From the NCBI RefSeq assembly GCF_012935325.2, contig NZ_JABBYG020000008.1:186001-250000 (forward strand): a stretch of DNA of 64,000 nt, read 5' to 3'. The stretch comes from Paenibacillus sp. PL91 (GTDB lineage: Bacteria; Bacillota; Bacilli; Paenibacillales; Paenibacillaceae). Shown here one piece after another: positions 27,172-36,170 of this stretch (position 1 is its first letter; each line of letters starts with the position of its first letter). The notes under the pieces were generated by a model. That model made no database searches, was not told the origin of the DNA, and worked only from the letters and a program-made list of their open reading frames with translations. The translations under genes were made by a program, and so were the position numbers.

Positions 27172-27292
27172 GCATGTTGAGGATGAATCGTTGTCCAAAA
27201 CTTGTTTTGCACGATCCATTCAACCATACTTTTGAACTACAGTGAATTTCAAATTTTACCTTTATTATAAATTTATGAGATGAGACAGTCGA

Positions 27293-27374
27293 GAATTTTA
27301 AAAAATCAAATGGTACTTTCGGTTCCTTGCCAAAGGATGTAGGAGCATCTCCGGCAATAAAACCTTGAACCTGA
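27293..27374 (+). pseudogene. Possible C-terminal remnant of a larger coding sequence
   Basis: Between two in-frame stops a 27-codon stretch reads like folded protein (FKKSNGTFGSLPKDVGASPA), without a start or ribosome site, in an AT-rich segment. It ends just before the small membrane ORF at 27381. I do not recognise the parent gene. Confidence 0.25.
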
Positions 27375-27380
27375 AATGAG

Positions 27381-27563
27381 ATGATTAAAATATTGGGATA
27401 TTTTATTACTTTCATAAGGAACTTCATATTTGCTTACTTTATCTATGATCAAACAAGTTTAGTTAAGCCTTTATTGCAATCTGTTCTATTATTGATTGTG
27501 ATTGCTGCGATGGATTTAATTAAGCGCTACTACAAAAAGAAAAAACAAGATCAATTAAGTTAG
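27381..27563 (+). CDS. Possible small two-TM protein
   Basis: 60 residues with two hydrophobic segments (about 5-24 and 31-47) and a basic tail (KRYYKKKKQ). The ribosome site is weak (AATGAG). It lies directly after a possible gene remnant, in DNA more AT-rich than the neighbours, so it may be a leftover of an acquired gene pair, for example a membrane immunity protein. Family not recognised; could also be non-coding. Confidence 0.35.
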   Translation: MIKILGYFITFIRNFIFAYFIYDQTSLVKPLLQSVLLLIVIAAMDLIKRYYKKKKQDQLS

Positions 27564-27629
27564 TGGATTTTGGTACGGAAGAGGCTGTGAACTTGAATTT
27601 TAAAGGCTATAATCATTTACAAAAATGCT

Positions 27630-27656
27630 AATCACCCCTTGAGGGTGATTTTTTTT
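27630..27656 (+). terminator. Terminator
   Basis: AATCACCC and GGGTGATT around CTTGA, followed by eight T. Confidence 0.85.
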
Positions 27657-28180
27657 GTCCATTCGCTAAAGGGGGAAACGGGGAGAAATCCCGCTGCTAT
27701 GCGGGTTTTCAGAAGGCGTGCTGCATATGAAAGAAAACGCTTCCCATGAAAATTGAAAGAAACCCAAATTAGGGGTTGAAAACCTAAAAATACGTGTTAA
27801 ACTAATCATGTAATAAAACCATTAATTGATTAACATATTAGTTATTTCGTGTGGAGGTGAAACATAATCCGAACAAGGGATCGGGTATTATGAGGCTTTC
27901 AGCTCATTCCCGTCATTGGCGTTAATAAAATGATTAAAATGTAAGCATTCAAATTAGTTGTACTAATTCCTTGCTTATCCTTTGAAAGAAAACGGGTGTT
28001 GTACAGGCTTGATGCCGTCTGCGCTTGAAGCTGCTGATTACTAAAGGGAGTCATAACAGCCTGTTAGACAAAAAGAAAGTTTCTTTGCTTCAAGTAAGCG
28101 GTAGTTCTGATTAATAAATATATTAATCAAGTGATTGATTGCGCCTGTCACGACAAATCGTGAAAGGTATTAATGACTAT

Positions 28181-28194
28181 ATCGCTTAAGCGAT
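28181..28194. promoter_or_regulatory. Perfect 14-bp palindrome ATCGCTTAAGCGAT before the first binding-protein gene
   Basis: Fully self-complementary, 45 nt before the start codon. Candidate repressor site; binding protein unknown. Confidence 0.4.
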
Positions 28195-28196
28195 TA

Positions 28197-28212
28197 AATG
28201 TAAACGCTTTAT
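28197..28212 (+). promoter_or_regulatory. Possible catabolite-responsive (cre) site
   Basis: ATGTAAACGCTTTAT matches most positions of the CcpA consensus WTGNAARCGNWWWCAW, failing at the final CA. It lies between the palindrome and the ribosome site. Confidence 0.4.
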
Positions 28213-28238
28213 TTAAAAATTCGAGGGAGGATTTTTTG

Positions 28239-29660
28239 ATGAAAAAGATTGCAAGCACTTTCATTTTTATGTTGGCACTTATCATGCTTGTTACGGCATG
28301 CTCCAGCGGGGCGGGAACGAACACCGTGAACAACGGCAAAGAAACGACGACTGCGAATACCGAGGGCAACAAGGAAGCGCCAACAAACGAGGCGGGAGCA
28401 GAAAATGCCGAGCCGGAGGATGGGACAGCCAAATCAACAGTAGATCCTTCGATTTCCGGCGAAGTGACGTTCTGGACGTTCCTTGACAATAAAGAGAAGG
28501 ATGCTGCGCTTCAAAAGGCGTTCAACGAGGCGTATCCGAACATTAAGCTAAAAACGATTTTTGTACCATTTGCGGATCTGCACGATAAGCTGCAAACGAC
28601 GCTCGCGGCAGGCAAAGGCGCACCGGATGTGGCGCTTGTCGAGCAAGGCCAATTCACGCGCTACAGCACAGGAAACGTGCTGGAGGATTTGCTTCAACCG
28701 CAATACGACGCAGGCAAATATCAAAGCCTGGTGTCCGAGTACAACTGGAACCGCTGGTCATCCATAGACGGCAGCAAGCTGCTCGGCATGCCGTGGGATG
28801 TTACGCCAGCCGTAACGTACTATCGCGCAGACATTTTTGAAGAGCTTGGCTTGCCTTCCGACCCTGCCGAGCTTGGCGAATACATTCAAGATCCAGACAA
28901 TTTCTTCACGCTGGCTCAAACCTTGAAAGCAAACGGAAAGTTCTCGATGGAATGGCGTGATTCACCGGTTCACTGGCTTGGCGACTCGCTAGGCTACTAT
29001 GACAGCGAAATGAAATGGGTCCGCAATACGGATGAATTCGTGAAATTTCTAGATATTTCGAAGCAGGTCAACCAATTGAAAATTGCTCCGCATGACGGCA
29101 TATACAGCGACAAAGGCAAGCAGCGCGTGAAAAAAGGCGAGTCTCCGATGTACGTAGCGGGAACTTACGGCGCGCGTGACCTCGAAATTAACTTCCCGGA
29201 TCAAAAAGGGAAATGGAGAGCTACGACAATGCCATTCGGACTGAACGTGGGAATGGGCGGCTCGACATTCGTTATTCCTTCGCAAAGCGGCAACAAAGAT
29301 GCAGCATGGGCGTTCGTAGAGTTCATTACGACCTCCGAAGCGGCATGGAAGCTGTGGATCGAGCAATCCGTTCAACCGGACTACAAGCATATTACAAGCC
29401 AAGAATGGTACCTCTCGCATACGAATCCGTACCTTGGCGACCAAGAGGATTACAAGTTCTACAATGAGCTTGCAAGCTTGATTCCAGTAAGACGCTTCAC
29501 TCGTCTTGACGGCCAAGCGTGGCCGCTATGGGTGGAAGGTGTGCTCGCTGCGCTGGATAAAAATATCGACTCGAAAACGGCAATACAGCAAGCGCAAGAA
29601 AACATCGAGAACAAGCTGAAGGCTGAGAAGGAAAAACTGCTCAAAGAGCTGCAGCAGTAG
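28239..29660 (+). CDS. Family-1 extracellular solute-binding lipoprotein
   Basis: 473 residues from the ATG at 28239 (GGGAGG 8 nt upstream). Signal peptide with lipobox LVTAC, a 50-residue Thr/Glu/Asn-rich spacer, then an SBP_bac_1 fold (GEVTFWTFLDNKEKDAALQK, KLLGMPWDVTPAVTYYRADIF, GGSTFVIPSQSGNKDAAWAFVEF). It should bind an oligosaccharide for a CUT1 importer. It is first in the operon and is cut off from the next gene by a strong hairpin, a usual way to raise binding-protein level. Confidence 0.92.
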   Translation: MKKIASTFIFMLALIMLVTACSSGAGTNTVNNGKETTTANTEGNKEAPTNEAGAENAEPEDGTAKSTVDPSISGEVTFWTFLDNKEKDAALQKAFNEAYPNIKLKTIFVPFADLHDKLQTTLAAGKGAPDVALVEQGQFTRYSTGNVLEDLLQPQYDAGKYQSLVSEYNWNRWSSIDGSKLLGMPWDVTPAVTYYRADIFEELGLPSDPAELGEYIQDPDNFFTLAQTLKANGKFSMEWRDSPVHWLGDSLGYYDSEMKWVRNTDEFVKFLDISKQVNQLKIAPHDGIYSDKGKQRVKKGESPMYVAGTYGARDLEINFPDQKGKWRATTMPFGLNVGMGGSTFVIPSQSGNKDAAWAFVEFITTSEAAWKLWIEQSVQPDYKHITSQEWYLSHTNPYLGDQEDYKFYNELASLIPVRRFTRLDGQAWPLWVEGVLAALDKNIDSKTAIQQAQENIENKLKAEKEKLLKELQQ

Positions 29661-29689
29661 CTGCTGCGTCAACTTTCGCTTCTGCTTGG

Positions 29690-29724
29690 GCCGAATCATC
29701 CTTCCGCTTGAAGGATGATTCGGC
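29690..29724 (+). terminator. Strong hairpin between the binding-protein gene and the rest of the operon
   Basis: A 15-bp perfect stem (29690-29704 with 29710-29724) followed only by ATTTTC. The poor U tract suggests partial termination or an mRNA-stabilising 3' end rather than full stop. Confidence 0.7.
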
Positions 29725-29828
29725 ATTTTCATGCAAAAAAAATTCTCGCTTTCATTGCGAAACGGCAGCTGCGCCGCCTGAGGGTGACGCAAGCCGTTTA
29801 CGCTAGTATGGCAAGGGGGTGCTCCTTG

Positions 29829-32828
29829 GTGATTCGTTGGCTAAGCAAGTATAAGGTAACATTGATTGTCATTGCCGCATTGATCTGCTTTTTCTTATGG
29901 TGGAACAACTCAAGAGGCTATAACGATGACGCAATGGCTGGCATAACGCTGGATTCGGGAATCGATGAATCGTCCATTTTGGAAGGTGAAGACGCCAGCA
30001 GCAAGCTGGAGCCGTCTTTTAATAAATATGTAGACAGCTGGAACGAGCAGGGGGCTGCGGACACAACGGATTTCAGCGTTACGCTTGCCTCCACTGATTA
30101 TTTGGCAATTAGTGAAACGGGGACTCGCATGGAATCGGGCCTCGGCGATCAGGCTGGCCAAGCACTTGCGTTAATCGATGAGGACAGCTGGGTAGATTAT
30201 GCCTTTGAGGTGCCGCAGGATGGCTATTATCAAATGGGCATGAGTTATTTCGCGATGGAGGGCAAGCGCTCATCCATCGTTCGAAGCGTGCAGATTGATG
30301 GCAAATATCCGTTTTACCAAGCGAAGAAGCTGGAATTCCAGCGGATGTGGAAGGAAGCCGGCGAGCCTTGGTTCGATAATCAAGGCAATGAGTTCAACCC
30401 GCGCAGGGAAGAGACGGCCGGCTGGCAATATCGCGATTTCCGCGATGCGGAGGGCAAAACGTACGAGCCGTTCCGCTTCTATTTGACGAAGGGCAAGCAT
30501 ACGCTCCGCCTTCAAGCGGTTCGCGAGCCGGCGGCAATCGGGCAAATCGATATTTATTCGCCCAAGCATACGCCGACTTATGCAGAGGTAGCTGGCGAGT
30601 ATGAGCAGAAGGGCTACAAGAAAACGGCAGGCCAGCTCATTAAAGTGCAAGCCGAGCTGTCGACCTTGAAATCCGATCCGACGCTCAAGCGCATCGAGGA
30701 CCGTGAGCCGGCAACGGAGCCGTTCAAAAAGGATTCAATCGTGCTCAACACGTTCGGAGGCGCGAGCTGGCGGACTGGCGGTCAGTGGGCCGAGTGGGAG
30801 GTCGAGGTGCCGGAGAGCGGCTTGTACGAAATCGGCGCCCGCTACGGGCAATGGTTCCTAAACGGGATGCCGACGCAGCGCAGCGTTACGATTGACGGCG
30901 AGCTTCCTTTTAAAGAAATGAATGAAATCTCTTTCCCGTACAAGTCCGAATTCCAAATTTCGAAATTTGGCGGCGATAGCGAGAGCAAGGAGCCTTATCT
31001 CTATTATTTGGAGAAGGGCAAGCATACGATTCGGATGGAAGTACAGGTCGGGGCGCTTGGACGGATGCTTGAGACAGTTACCGATACGACCCGCAAAATG
31101 TCGCTGCTCGGCCGCGAGGTCATTCAAGTAACGGGAACAAATCCCGATCCCAACGGCGACTGGCGCTTGGAGCAAAATATTGCAAACCTCGTGCCGCGCC
31201 TGCAGCTTATGGCCAAAAGCTTCGATGAGACGATCAAAGGGCTGTACGCGCTTGGCGTTGATGAAGGCAGCTCTGAGGTAAGCACGCTCTACGAGGCGCG
31301 CGACGTTCTCCTCAGCATGTCTGGCGAGACGACCTCGATTCCTGGCCGGATGCTGCAATTCAACGATTTGCAGGCATCGCTTGGCACATGGGTGAACGGG
31401 CTGAGCAAGCAAAGCCTGCTGCTCGATTATCTCATTATCAAATCGCCTGATACCGCTTGGCCGACTCCGGCGGCGGGCTGGATGGCTAGAACGGGCACGA
31501 TGCTTTACGACTTTACGAGCTCCTTTACGAAAAACTACGGCGGCATCGGCAACGTGTATGAAGACGAAAAGGTGCTGGACGTATGGGTAGCTAGAGGCCG
31601 TGACTGGGTCGACATCATCAAGCAAATGATCGACGAGGACTTTACGACGGAAACGGGCATTAAGGTCAACGTCAACGTAATCCCTGCGCAGCAAATGCAG
31701 GTGCTTCTGCTTGCGAGCACGGCCGGTCTTGCACCGGATGTCGCGCTCGGGGTAGAGGGCGAAATTCCGATTGATTACGCGGTTCGCAACGGGCTCGTCA
31801 ATTTGGAGGAGTACGAAGATTATGACGAGGTAGCCGCCCGCTTCAGACCGGGTGCGCTCATTCCGTACAAGTATGACGGCGGCAGCTACGCGCTCCCGGA
31901 AAATCAAAACTTCAACATGCTGTTCTACCGCAAGGATATCATGCAGCAGCTAGGCATCAAAGAGGATCAAATGCCGGATACGTGGCAGGAAGTGATGGAT
32001 CTCATTCCGATCCTGCAGCAGAACGGGATGGACTTCTTCTACCCGCATGCACCGAATAATCCGGCGCTTGCGATCAATGAATTCGCGCCGTTCCTATTCC
32101 AGCAAAACAGCGAGTTCTACCGTGAAGACGGCAAATACTCGAACCTTGATTCGCCGGAGGCGATGGAGGCGTTCAAGCTGTGGACGGGGCTGTTTACCAA
32201 CTTCAAAATTTCGAAGCAGGCCGATTTCTATAACCGCTTCCGTTCCGGTGAAATGCCGATAGGGGTGGCGGATTACTCCACCTACGTGCTGTTGTCGACA
32301 GCCGCGCCGGAGCTTACCGGCTGGTGGGGCATGAAGCCGATGCCGGGCACCCCGCAAGAGGACGGGCAAATTAACCGTTCAACCGGCGGCCTCGCGCAAA
32401 CGGGCATGATTTTCAAAGACACCGATATGAAGGACCAATCTTGGGAGTTTCTAAAATGGTGGACCAGTGCCGATACGCAGGAAAGATTCGGGTCCGAGCT
32501 TGAAGCGCTGCTTGGCGTTGAGGCGCGATGGAATACGGCAAATATTGAGGCGCTGCAGCGCATGCCTTGGCAGTCGTCCGATATTGAGGCGATTCTCGAG
32601 CAGTGGGAATGGTTCAAGGAGCGCGAGGTTGTCATTGGCGGTTACTACACGACAAGGCATATCGCGAATATTTGGAACCAAATTGTATTGAACGGCAAAA
32701 TACCGCGTGAAGCGGTGGAGGAAGGCGTTAAGGAAATCGATAAGGAGCTGCGCAAGAAGCGCGAGGAATTTGGCTTAAACGACGAATCGACCGATCAGGC
32801 AGCTTCAAAAGGAGGCGACAGTCCGTGA
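29829..32828 (+). CDS. Membrane-anchored fusion: tandem beta-sandwich domains + family-1 solute-binding domain
   Basis: 999 residues from the GTG at 29829 (AAGGGGG upstream; TTG at 29826 is equally possible). An upstream in-frame ATG at 29715 lies inside the hairpin and is rejected. A single N-terminal TM helix (VTLIVIAALICFFLWW) anchors two related beta-rich units: the first around VDYAFEVPQDGYYQMGMSYF, the second around AEWEVEVPESGLYEIGARYG, each with an SVQIDG/SVTIDG strand and a KGKHT-(I/L)-R edge, resembling galactose-binding-like carbohydrate modules. A linker region and a complete SBP_bac_1 domain (from DVWVARGRDWVDI to the C-terminus) follow. Normal binding proteins are about 430 residues, so this is a double-size fusion. 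Probably a glycan-capturing partner of the adjacent permeases. Confidence 0.85.
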   Translation: MIRWLSKYKVTLIVIAALICFFLWWNNSRGYNDDAMAGITLDSGIDESSILEGEDASSKLEPSFNKYVDSWNEQGAADTTDFSVTLASTDYLAISETGTRMESGLGDQAGQALALIDEDSWVDYAFEVPQDGYYQMGMSYFAMEGKRSSIVRSVQIDGKYPFYQAKKLEFQRMWKEAGEPWFDNQGNEFNPRREETAGWQYRDFRDAEGKTYEPFRFYLTKGKHTLRLQAVREPAAIGQIDIYSPKHTPTYAEVAGEYEQKGYKKTAGQLIKVQAELSTLKSDPTLKRIEDREPATEPFKKDSIVLNTFGGASWRTGGQWAEWEVEVPESGLYEIGARYGQWFLNGMPTQRSVTIDGELPFKEMNEISFPYKSEFQISKFGGDSESKEPYLYYLEKGKHTIRMEVQVGALGRMLETVTDTTRKMSLLGREVIQVTGTNPDPNGDWRLEQNIANLVPRLQLMAKSFDETIKGLYALGVDEGSSEVSTLYEARDVLLSMSGETTSIPGRMLQFNDLQASLGTWVNGLSKQSLLLDYLIIKSPDTAWPTPAAGWMARTGTMLYDFTSSFTKNYGGIGNVYEDEKVLDVWVARGRDWVDIIKQMIDEDFTTETGIKVNVNVIPAQQMQVLLLASTAGLAPDVALGVEGEIPIDYAVRNGLVNLEEYEDYDEVAARFRPGALIPYKYDGGSYALPENQNFNMLFYRKDIMQQLGIKEDQMPDTWQEVMDLIPILQQNGMDFFYPHAPNNPALAINEFAPFLFQQNSEFYREDGKYSNLDSPEAMEAFKLWTGLFTNFKISKQADFYNRFRSGEMPIGVADYSTYVLLSTAAPELTGWWGMKPMPGTPQEDGQINRSTGGLAQTGMIFKDTDMKDQSWEFLKWWTSADTQERFGSELEALLGVEARWNTANIEALQRMPWQSSDIEAILEQWEWFKEREVVIGGYYTTRHIANIWNQIVLNGKIPREAVEEGVKEIDKELRKKREEFGLNDESTDQAASKGGDSP

Positions 32829-33790
32829 AAATGAACACAGAACCGGCGGTAACCGCGTCCACTCCAGCAGCGGAGCGCCTCCGCAAGCCGGGCAAAATGT
32901 CCTTGCTGTGGCAGGAAATGAAGAGAAACAGGGTATCGTACCTGTTTCTCGCCCCGTTTCTCATCCTGTTCACGCTGTTTACGATTGTTCCGGTCGTAAC
33001 ATCGGTAGTACTAAGCTTCACGTACTACAACATCTTGGAGGCGCCTCGATTTATCGGCCTATCCAATTACAGGCTCTTGTTCGTTGACGACGATATCTTC
33101 CTGAAAGCGATTGGCATTACGCTGAAATTTGCATTTATTACCGGCCCGGTCGGCTACGTAATGGCGTTTCTGCTGGCTTGGCTCATTAGCCAAATCCCGC
33201 AAAAATACCGTTTTTTCTATACGCTATGTTATTACACGCCTTCGATTACGAGCGCAACGGCGATGTCAGTCGTATGGCTCTATCTGTTCGCGGGCGACCG
33301 CAAGGGCTTGCTTAACTATTTTGCATCGAAGCTTGGCATTATCGACGAGCCTTATTTATTTTTGCAAAATATTAATTCGATCGTTCCCGTCATCATTATC
33401 GTCTCGCTATGGATGTCCATGGGGGTAGGCTTCCTTGCCTTTCTAGCCGGACTTCAAAACGTTCCAAAAGATTTGTACGAAGCAGGGGAAATCGACGGAA
33501 TTAAGTACAGATGGCAGCAGCTAATCTATATTACGGTTCCATCGGTTAAGCCGCAATTGCTATTCGGGGCAGTACTTCAAGTCGTGAGCTCACTAACCGT
33601 ATTCGACGTCAGCGTGCAGCTCGTCGGATTGCCGAGTCCGCTTTATGCGGGCCATACGATTTTGACGCATTTATTCGATTACGCCTTTATCAAGTTTGAG
33701 ATGGGTTATGCTGCGGCGATTGCGGTCGTGCTGTTCGTCATGATGATTGGACTCAACCGTCTCATATTCAAATGGCTAGGAAAGGACTGA
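32825..33790 (+). CDS. CUT1 sugar ABC importer permease (MalF/LacF type), first pair
   Basis: 321 residues, six TM segments after a short cytoplasmic N-terminus, with the EAA loop EAGEIDGIKYRWQQLIYITVP that contacts the ATPase. GTG at 32825 overlaps the previous stop (GTGA) and has GGAGG nine nt upstream; an ATG six nt downstream is an alternative. Works with the following MalG-type permease. Confidence 0.92.
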   Translation: MKMNTEPAVTASTPAAERLRKPGKMSLLWQEMKRNRVSYLFLAPFLILFTLFTIVPVVTSVVLSFTYYNILEAPRFIGLSNYRLLFVDDDIFLKAIGITLKFAFITGPVGYVMAFLLAWLISQIPQKYRFFYTLCYYTPSITSATAMSVVWLYLFAGDRKGLLNYFASKLGIIDEPYLFLQNINSIVPVIIIVSLWMSMGVGFLAFLAGLQNVPKDLYEAGEIDGIKYRWQQLIYITVPSVKPQLLFGAVLQVVSSLTVFDVSVQLVGLPSPLYAGHTILTHLFDYAFIKFEMGYAAAIAVVLFVMMIGLNRLIFKWLGKD

Positions 33791-33796
33791 ACCGAT

Positions 33797-34657
33797 ATGA
33801 CTGGCGCAGTGAAAGGCAGGAAGGATTGGGGCGGCTTTTTCCTTTATCTATTTCTAACGTTGTTCGGTCTCTTGATGCTTGCACCGCTCGTTTACATGGT
33901 GTCTACCGCCTTTAAACCGACAAGCGAGCTGTTCCTGTTCCCGCCGCGATTTTTCGTGAACAATCCGACGCTCATCAATTTTCGCGATCTATTGCTAATA
34001 ACGGGAACAACAAGCGTTCCGTTTTCACGGTTTATTTTTAACAGCTTGCTGATCAGCTCTTGCATCGTCGGCTTCGGAATTATCGTGTCGGCGATGGCCG
34101 CTTATCCGCTGGCGAAGCACAATATGCCGTTCCGCAGCGCGATTTTCAACATGGTTGTGCTTGCGATCATGTTCTCGCCGATGGTCGTGCAAATCCCGCA
34201 ATATTTGCTTATTAGCAAAATCGGTCTGATCAATACGTATTGGGCGATGATCTTGCCTTATTTGGCGGCTCCGATCGGGATGTTCCTGATGACGCAGTTT
34301 TTGCGCCAAATTCCGGACGCCCTGCTTGAGGCGGCGCGGATGGACGGCGCTTCCGAATGGAAGGTGTTCTGGGTCGTCGTCATCCCGATGCTGAAGCCGG
34401 CGATTGCAACCTTTGCCTTATTCAGCTTTATATCGGCATGGAATGATCCGTACCCGGCGATGGTGTATACGACCGATCAAGATATGAAATCGCTGCCGCT
34501 GGCCATCCAGACGTTAAGCGGCGGTTACGGGGTCGTTGCGCGTGTCGGCACGCTCGCAGCCGCCAGCTTATTGATGATTGTGCCGACGATTATCGTCTTT
34601 ATCGTCACGCAGCGCCTGGTGCTGCAAACGATGGCGCATTCAGGTCTGAAAGAGTAG
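33797..34657 (+). CDS. CUT1 sugar ABC importer permease (MalG type), first pair
   Basis: 286 residues, six TM segments, EAA loop EAARMDGASEWKVFWVVVIP. It starts 6 nt after its partner. The C-terminal part reads ISAWNDPYPAMVY, the usual W-N-(D/E) tail region of MalG permeases. No ATPase gene is present in the locus. Confidence 0.92.
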   Translation: MTGAVKGRKDWGGFFLYLFLTLFGLLMLAPLVYMVSTAFKPTSELFLFPPRFFVNNPTLINFRDLLLITGTTSVPFSRFIFNSLLISSCIVGFGIIVSAMAAYPLAKHNMPFRSAIFNMVVLAIMFSPMVVQIPQYLLISKIGLINTYWAMILPYLAAPIGMFLMTQFLRQIPDALLEAARMDGASEWKVFWVVVIPMLKPAIATFALFSFISAWNDPYPAMVYTTDQDMKSLPLAIQTLSGGYGVVARVGTLAAASLLMIVPTIIVFIVTQRLVLQTMAHSGLKE

Positions 34658-34670
34658 GAGGACAACCGGG

Positions 34671-36170
34671 ATGAAGCAGGTTACGATATTCCGATTCGTA
34701 GTCAGTACGGCTATCGCCATACTGATGCTAGTTACAGCTCTGCCGGTTCAAACGTTCGCGGCTTCTCCTTATGAGGGATATACGAGGAACAAGCTGGGCC
34801 AGGACGTTCACTCGATTAACGGGTACATGTACGAGAGCTCGATTGACGGCTTCAACCTGGAATCGGGTCCGTTCAATGCCCCGGAGGATATTTTTCTGGC
34901 GGATGACGGAACGATCTACGTGGTCGACACCGGAAATAGCCGGGTTGTGCATTTGGATACGAATCATAAGGTGCTGAACATTATCGGCGACGCGGAAGGC
35001 GACGGCATGCTGAACGAGCCGAAGGGTGTTTACGTGAAGCAGGACGGGACCGTCTTTGTTGCGGATACCAAAAATCAACGAATCGCTATTTTTGATCAAA
35101 AAGGAAAGTTCGTCAAGCAGTTCGGAAAGCCGGAAAGCCCGCTGCTTGGGGCGACCTTCTCGTATTCCCCGTCGAAGCTGCTCGTCGACAAGCGCAACTA
35201 TATGTTTGTCGTGAGCGACGGCAATACGCAGGGGCTTATCCAAATTGATCCGAACGGACAATTCAAGGGCTTTTATGGCGCGAACCATGTCGGCTTCAGC
35301 TGGAGCAGGCTATTCGTTAAGCTCGTCGCGACCGATGAGCAGAAGGCGAAGCTGTCTGTCGTGAAGCCGCTGGAGTTCTCGAATGCGGTGCAGGATGCGG
35401 AAGGCTTCATTTATACGTCGACGCTTGGAACGGAAATGAACCAATTGAAGCGGCTGTCGCCCGTAGGCGTCGATACGCTCAATATCGTTCCGAAAAGGTA
35501 CGGCGGACGCTTCGATGCCGGCCCGTTCGAGGTGCCTTCGTTTCTTGACCTAGCTGTAGACAAGGACGGCGTTATTACGGCGCTTGATCTGCAATCCAGC
35601 AAGGTTTACCAGTACGACAAGCTTGGCAATTTCTTGTTCGTGTTCGGCGGGCTCGGGGATCAGAACGGCTTGTTCATCACGCCGTCCAGCCTTGCGCAGT
35701 CGCAGGATGGAACGGTATACGTGGTAGACAAAGGGCGCAACCGGATCGATTTGTTCCGCACGACGCCGTTTGCCGATCTGGTGCATGACGCATCGCGGCT
35801 GTTCGTAGACGGGCGATATAAGGAAGCGGAGGGGATGTGGAACGAGGTGCTGCATTTGAACGCCAACTTCGACCTAGCCTATCTCGCGATCGGCAAATCG
35901 CTCTACAAAGCGGAAAACTATAAGGACGCAATGACCTATTTTGAGCTGGCAAGATCACGCTTTGATTATTCGGTCGCGTTCAAGGAATACCGGAAGGAAT
36001 ATATTAGAGAGCATTTTGCTTGGATATGCCTTGCCATCATTGTCCTTATCATTGCTCTGCGGTACGTCATTCCTTTCTTATGGCGAAGGATGTCTGTTAT
36101 TCTGGCAGCCCGCAATACCGCTAAAGCCGTTCACATGAAGGGAGGGGTGCAGCATGATCGCAACGTTTAA
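34671..36170 (+). CDS. Secreted NHL-repeat protein with TPR-like segment and C-terminal TM
   Basis: 499 residues. Signal peptide (about 1-30, ending VQTFAAS), then beta-propeller-like NHL repeats with the pattern P-x-x-(I/L)-x-(L/V)-x-x-D-G-T-(I/V)-Y-V-(V/A)-D-(T/K)-x-N-x-R (at least four, residues 65-370). A TPR-like helical pair follows (FVDGRYKEAEGMWNEVL, AIGKSLYKAENYKDAMTYFELA) and one TM helix (HFAWICLAIIVLIIALRYVIPFL) with a basic cytoplasmic tail. The topology puts the propeller outside the cell. It may bind glycan or organise the importer. Its end overlaps the next gene by 17 nt. Confidence 0.8.
   Translation: MKQVTIFRFVVSTAIAILMLVTALPVQTFAASPYEGYTRNKLGQDVHSINGYMYESSIDGFNLESGPFNAPEDIFLADDGTIYVVDTGNSRVVHLDTNHKVLNIIGDAEGDGMLNEPKGVYVKQDGTVFVADTKNQRIAIFDQKGKFVKQFGKPESPLLGATFSYSPSKLLVDKRNYMFVVSDGNTQGLIQIDPNGQFKGFYGANHVGFSWSRLFVKLVATDEQKAKLSVVKPLEFSNAVQDAEGFIYTSTLGTEMNQLKRLSPVGVDTLNIVPKRYGGRFDAGPFEVPSFLDLAVDKDGVITALDLQSSKVYQYDKLGNFLFVFGGLGDQNGLFITPSSLAQSQDGTVYVVDKGRNRIDLFRTTPFADLVHDASRLFVDGRYKEAEGMWNEVLHLNANFDLAYLAIGKSLYKAENYKDAMTYFELARSRFDYSVAFKEYRKEYIREHFAWICLAIIVLIIALRYVIPFLWRRMSVILAARNTAKAVHMKGGVQHDRNV

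Larger units (their letters stand above)
27657..28236 (+). promoter_or_regulatory. Long untranslated leader / control region of the glycan-uptake operon
   Basis: About 580 nt without a convincing gene. Visible structure: inverted repeat AACTAAT (27800-27806) / ATTAGTT (27837-27843); a strong GGAGGTG (27851-27857) with only a 24-codon GTG frame over it; inverted repeat ACAGGCT (28003-28009) / AGCCTGT (28058-28064); AAAGAAA/TTTCTTT at about 28073-28088; CACGA/TCGTG at 28149-28162; and a perfect palindrome at 28181. No known riboswitch signature was recognised. Confidence 0.45.

Noticed and set aside
27119..27427. 102-residue open frame on the minus strand
   Set aside because: It runs across the copA-operon terminator and has low-complexity, AT-driven composition without a ribosome site.
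29715..29828. Earlier ATG for the fusion binding protein
   Set aside because: The ATG lies inside the strong hairpin, has no ribosome site, and the added residues are basic and unlike a signal sequence; GTG at 29829 follows AAGGGGG and leads straight into the TM helix.
30858..31907. 349-residue open frame on the minus strand
   Set aside because: It is antisense to the 999-residue binding-protein gene, is full of Arg/His as typical of codon-shadow frames, and has no ribosome site or family signature.
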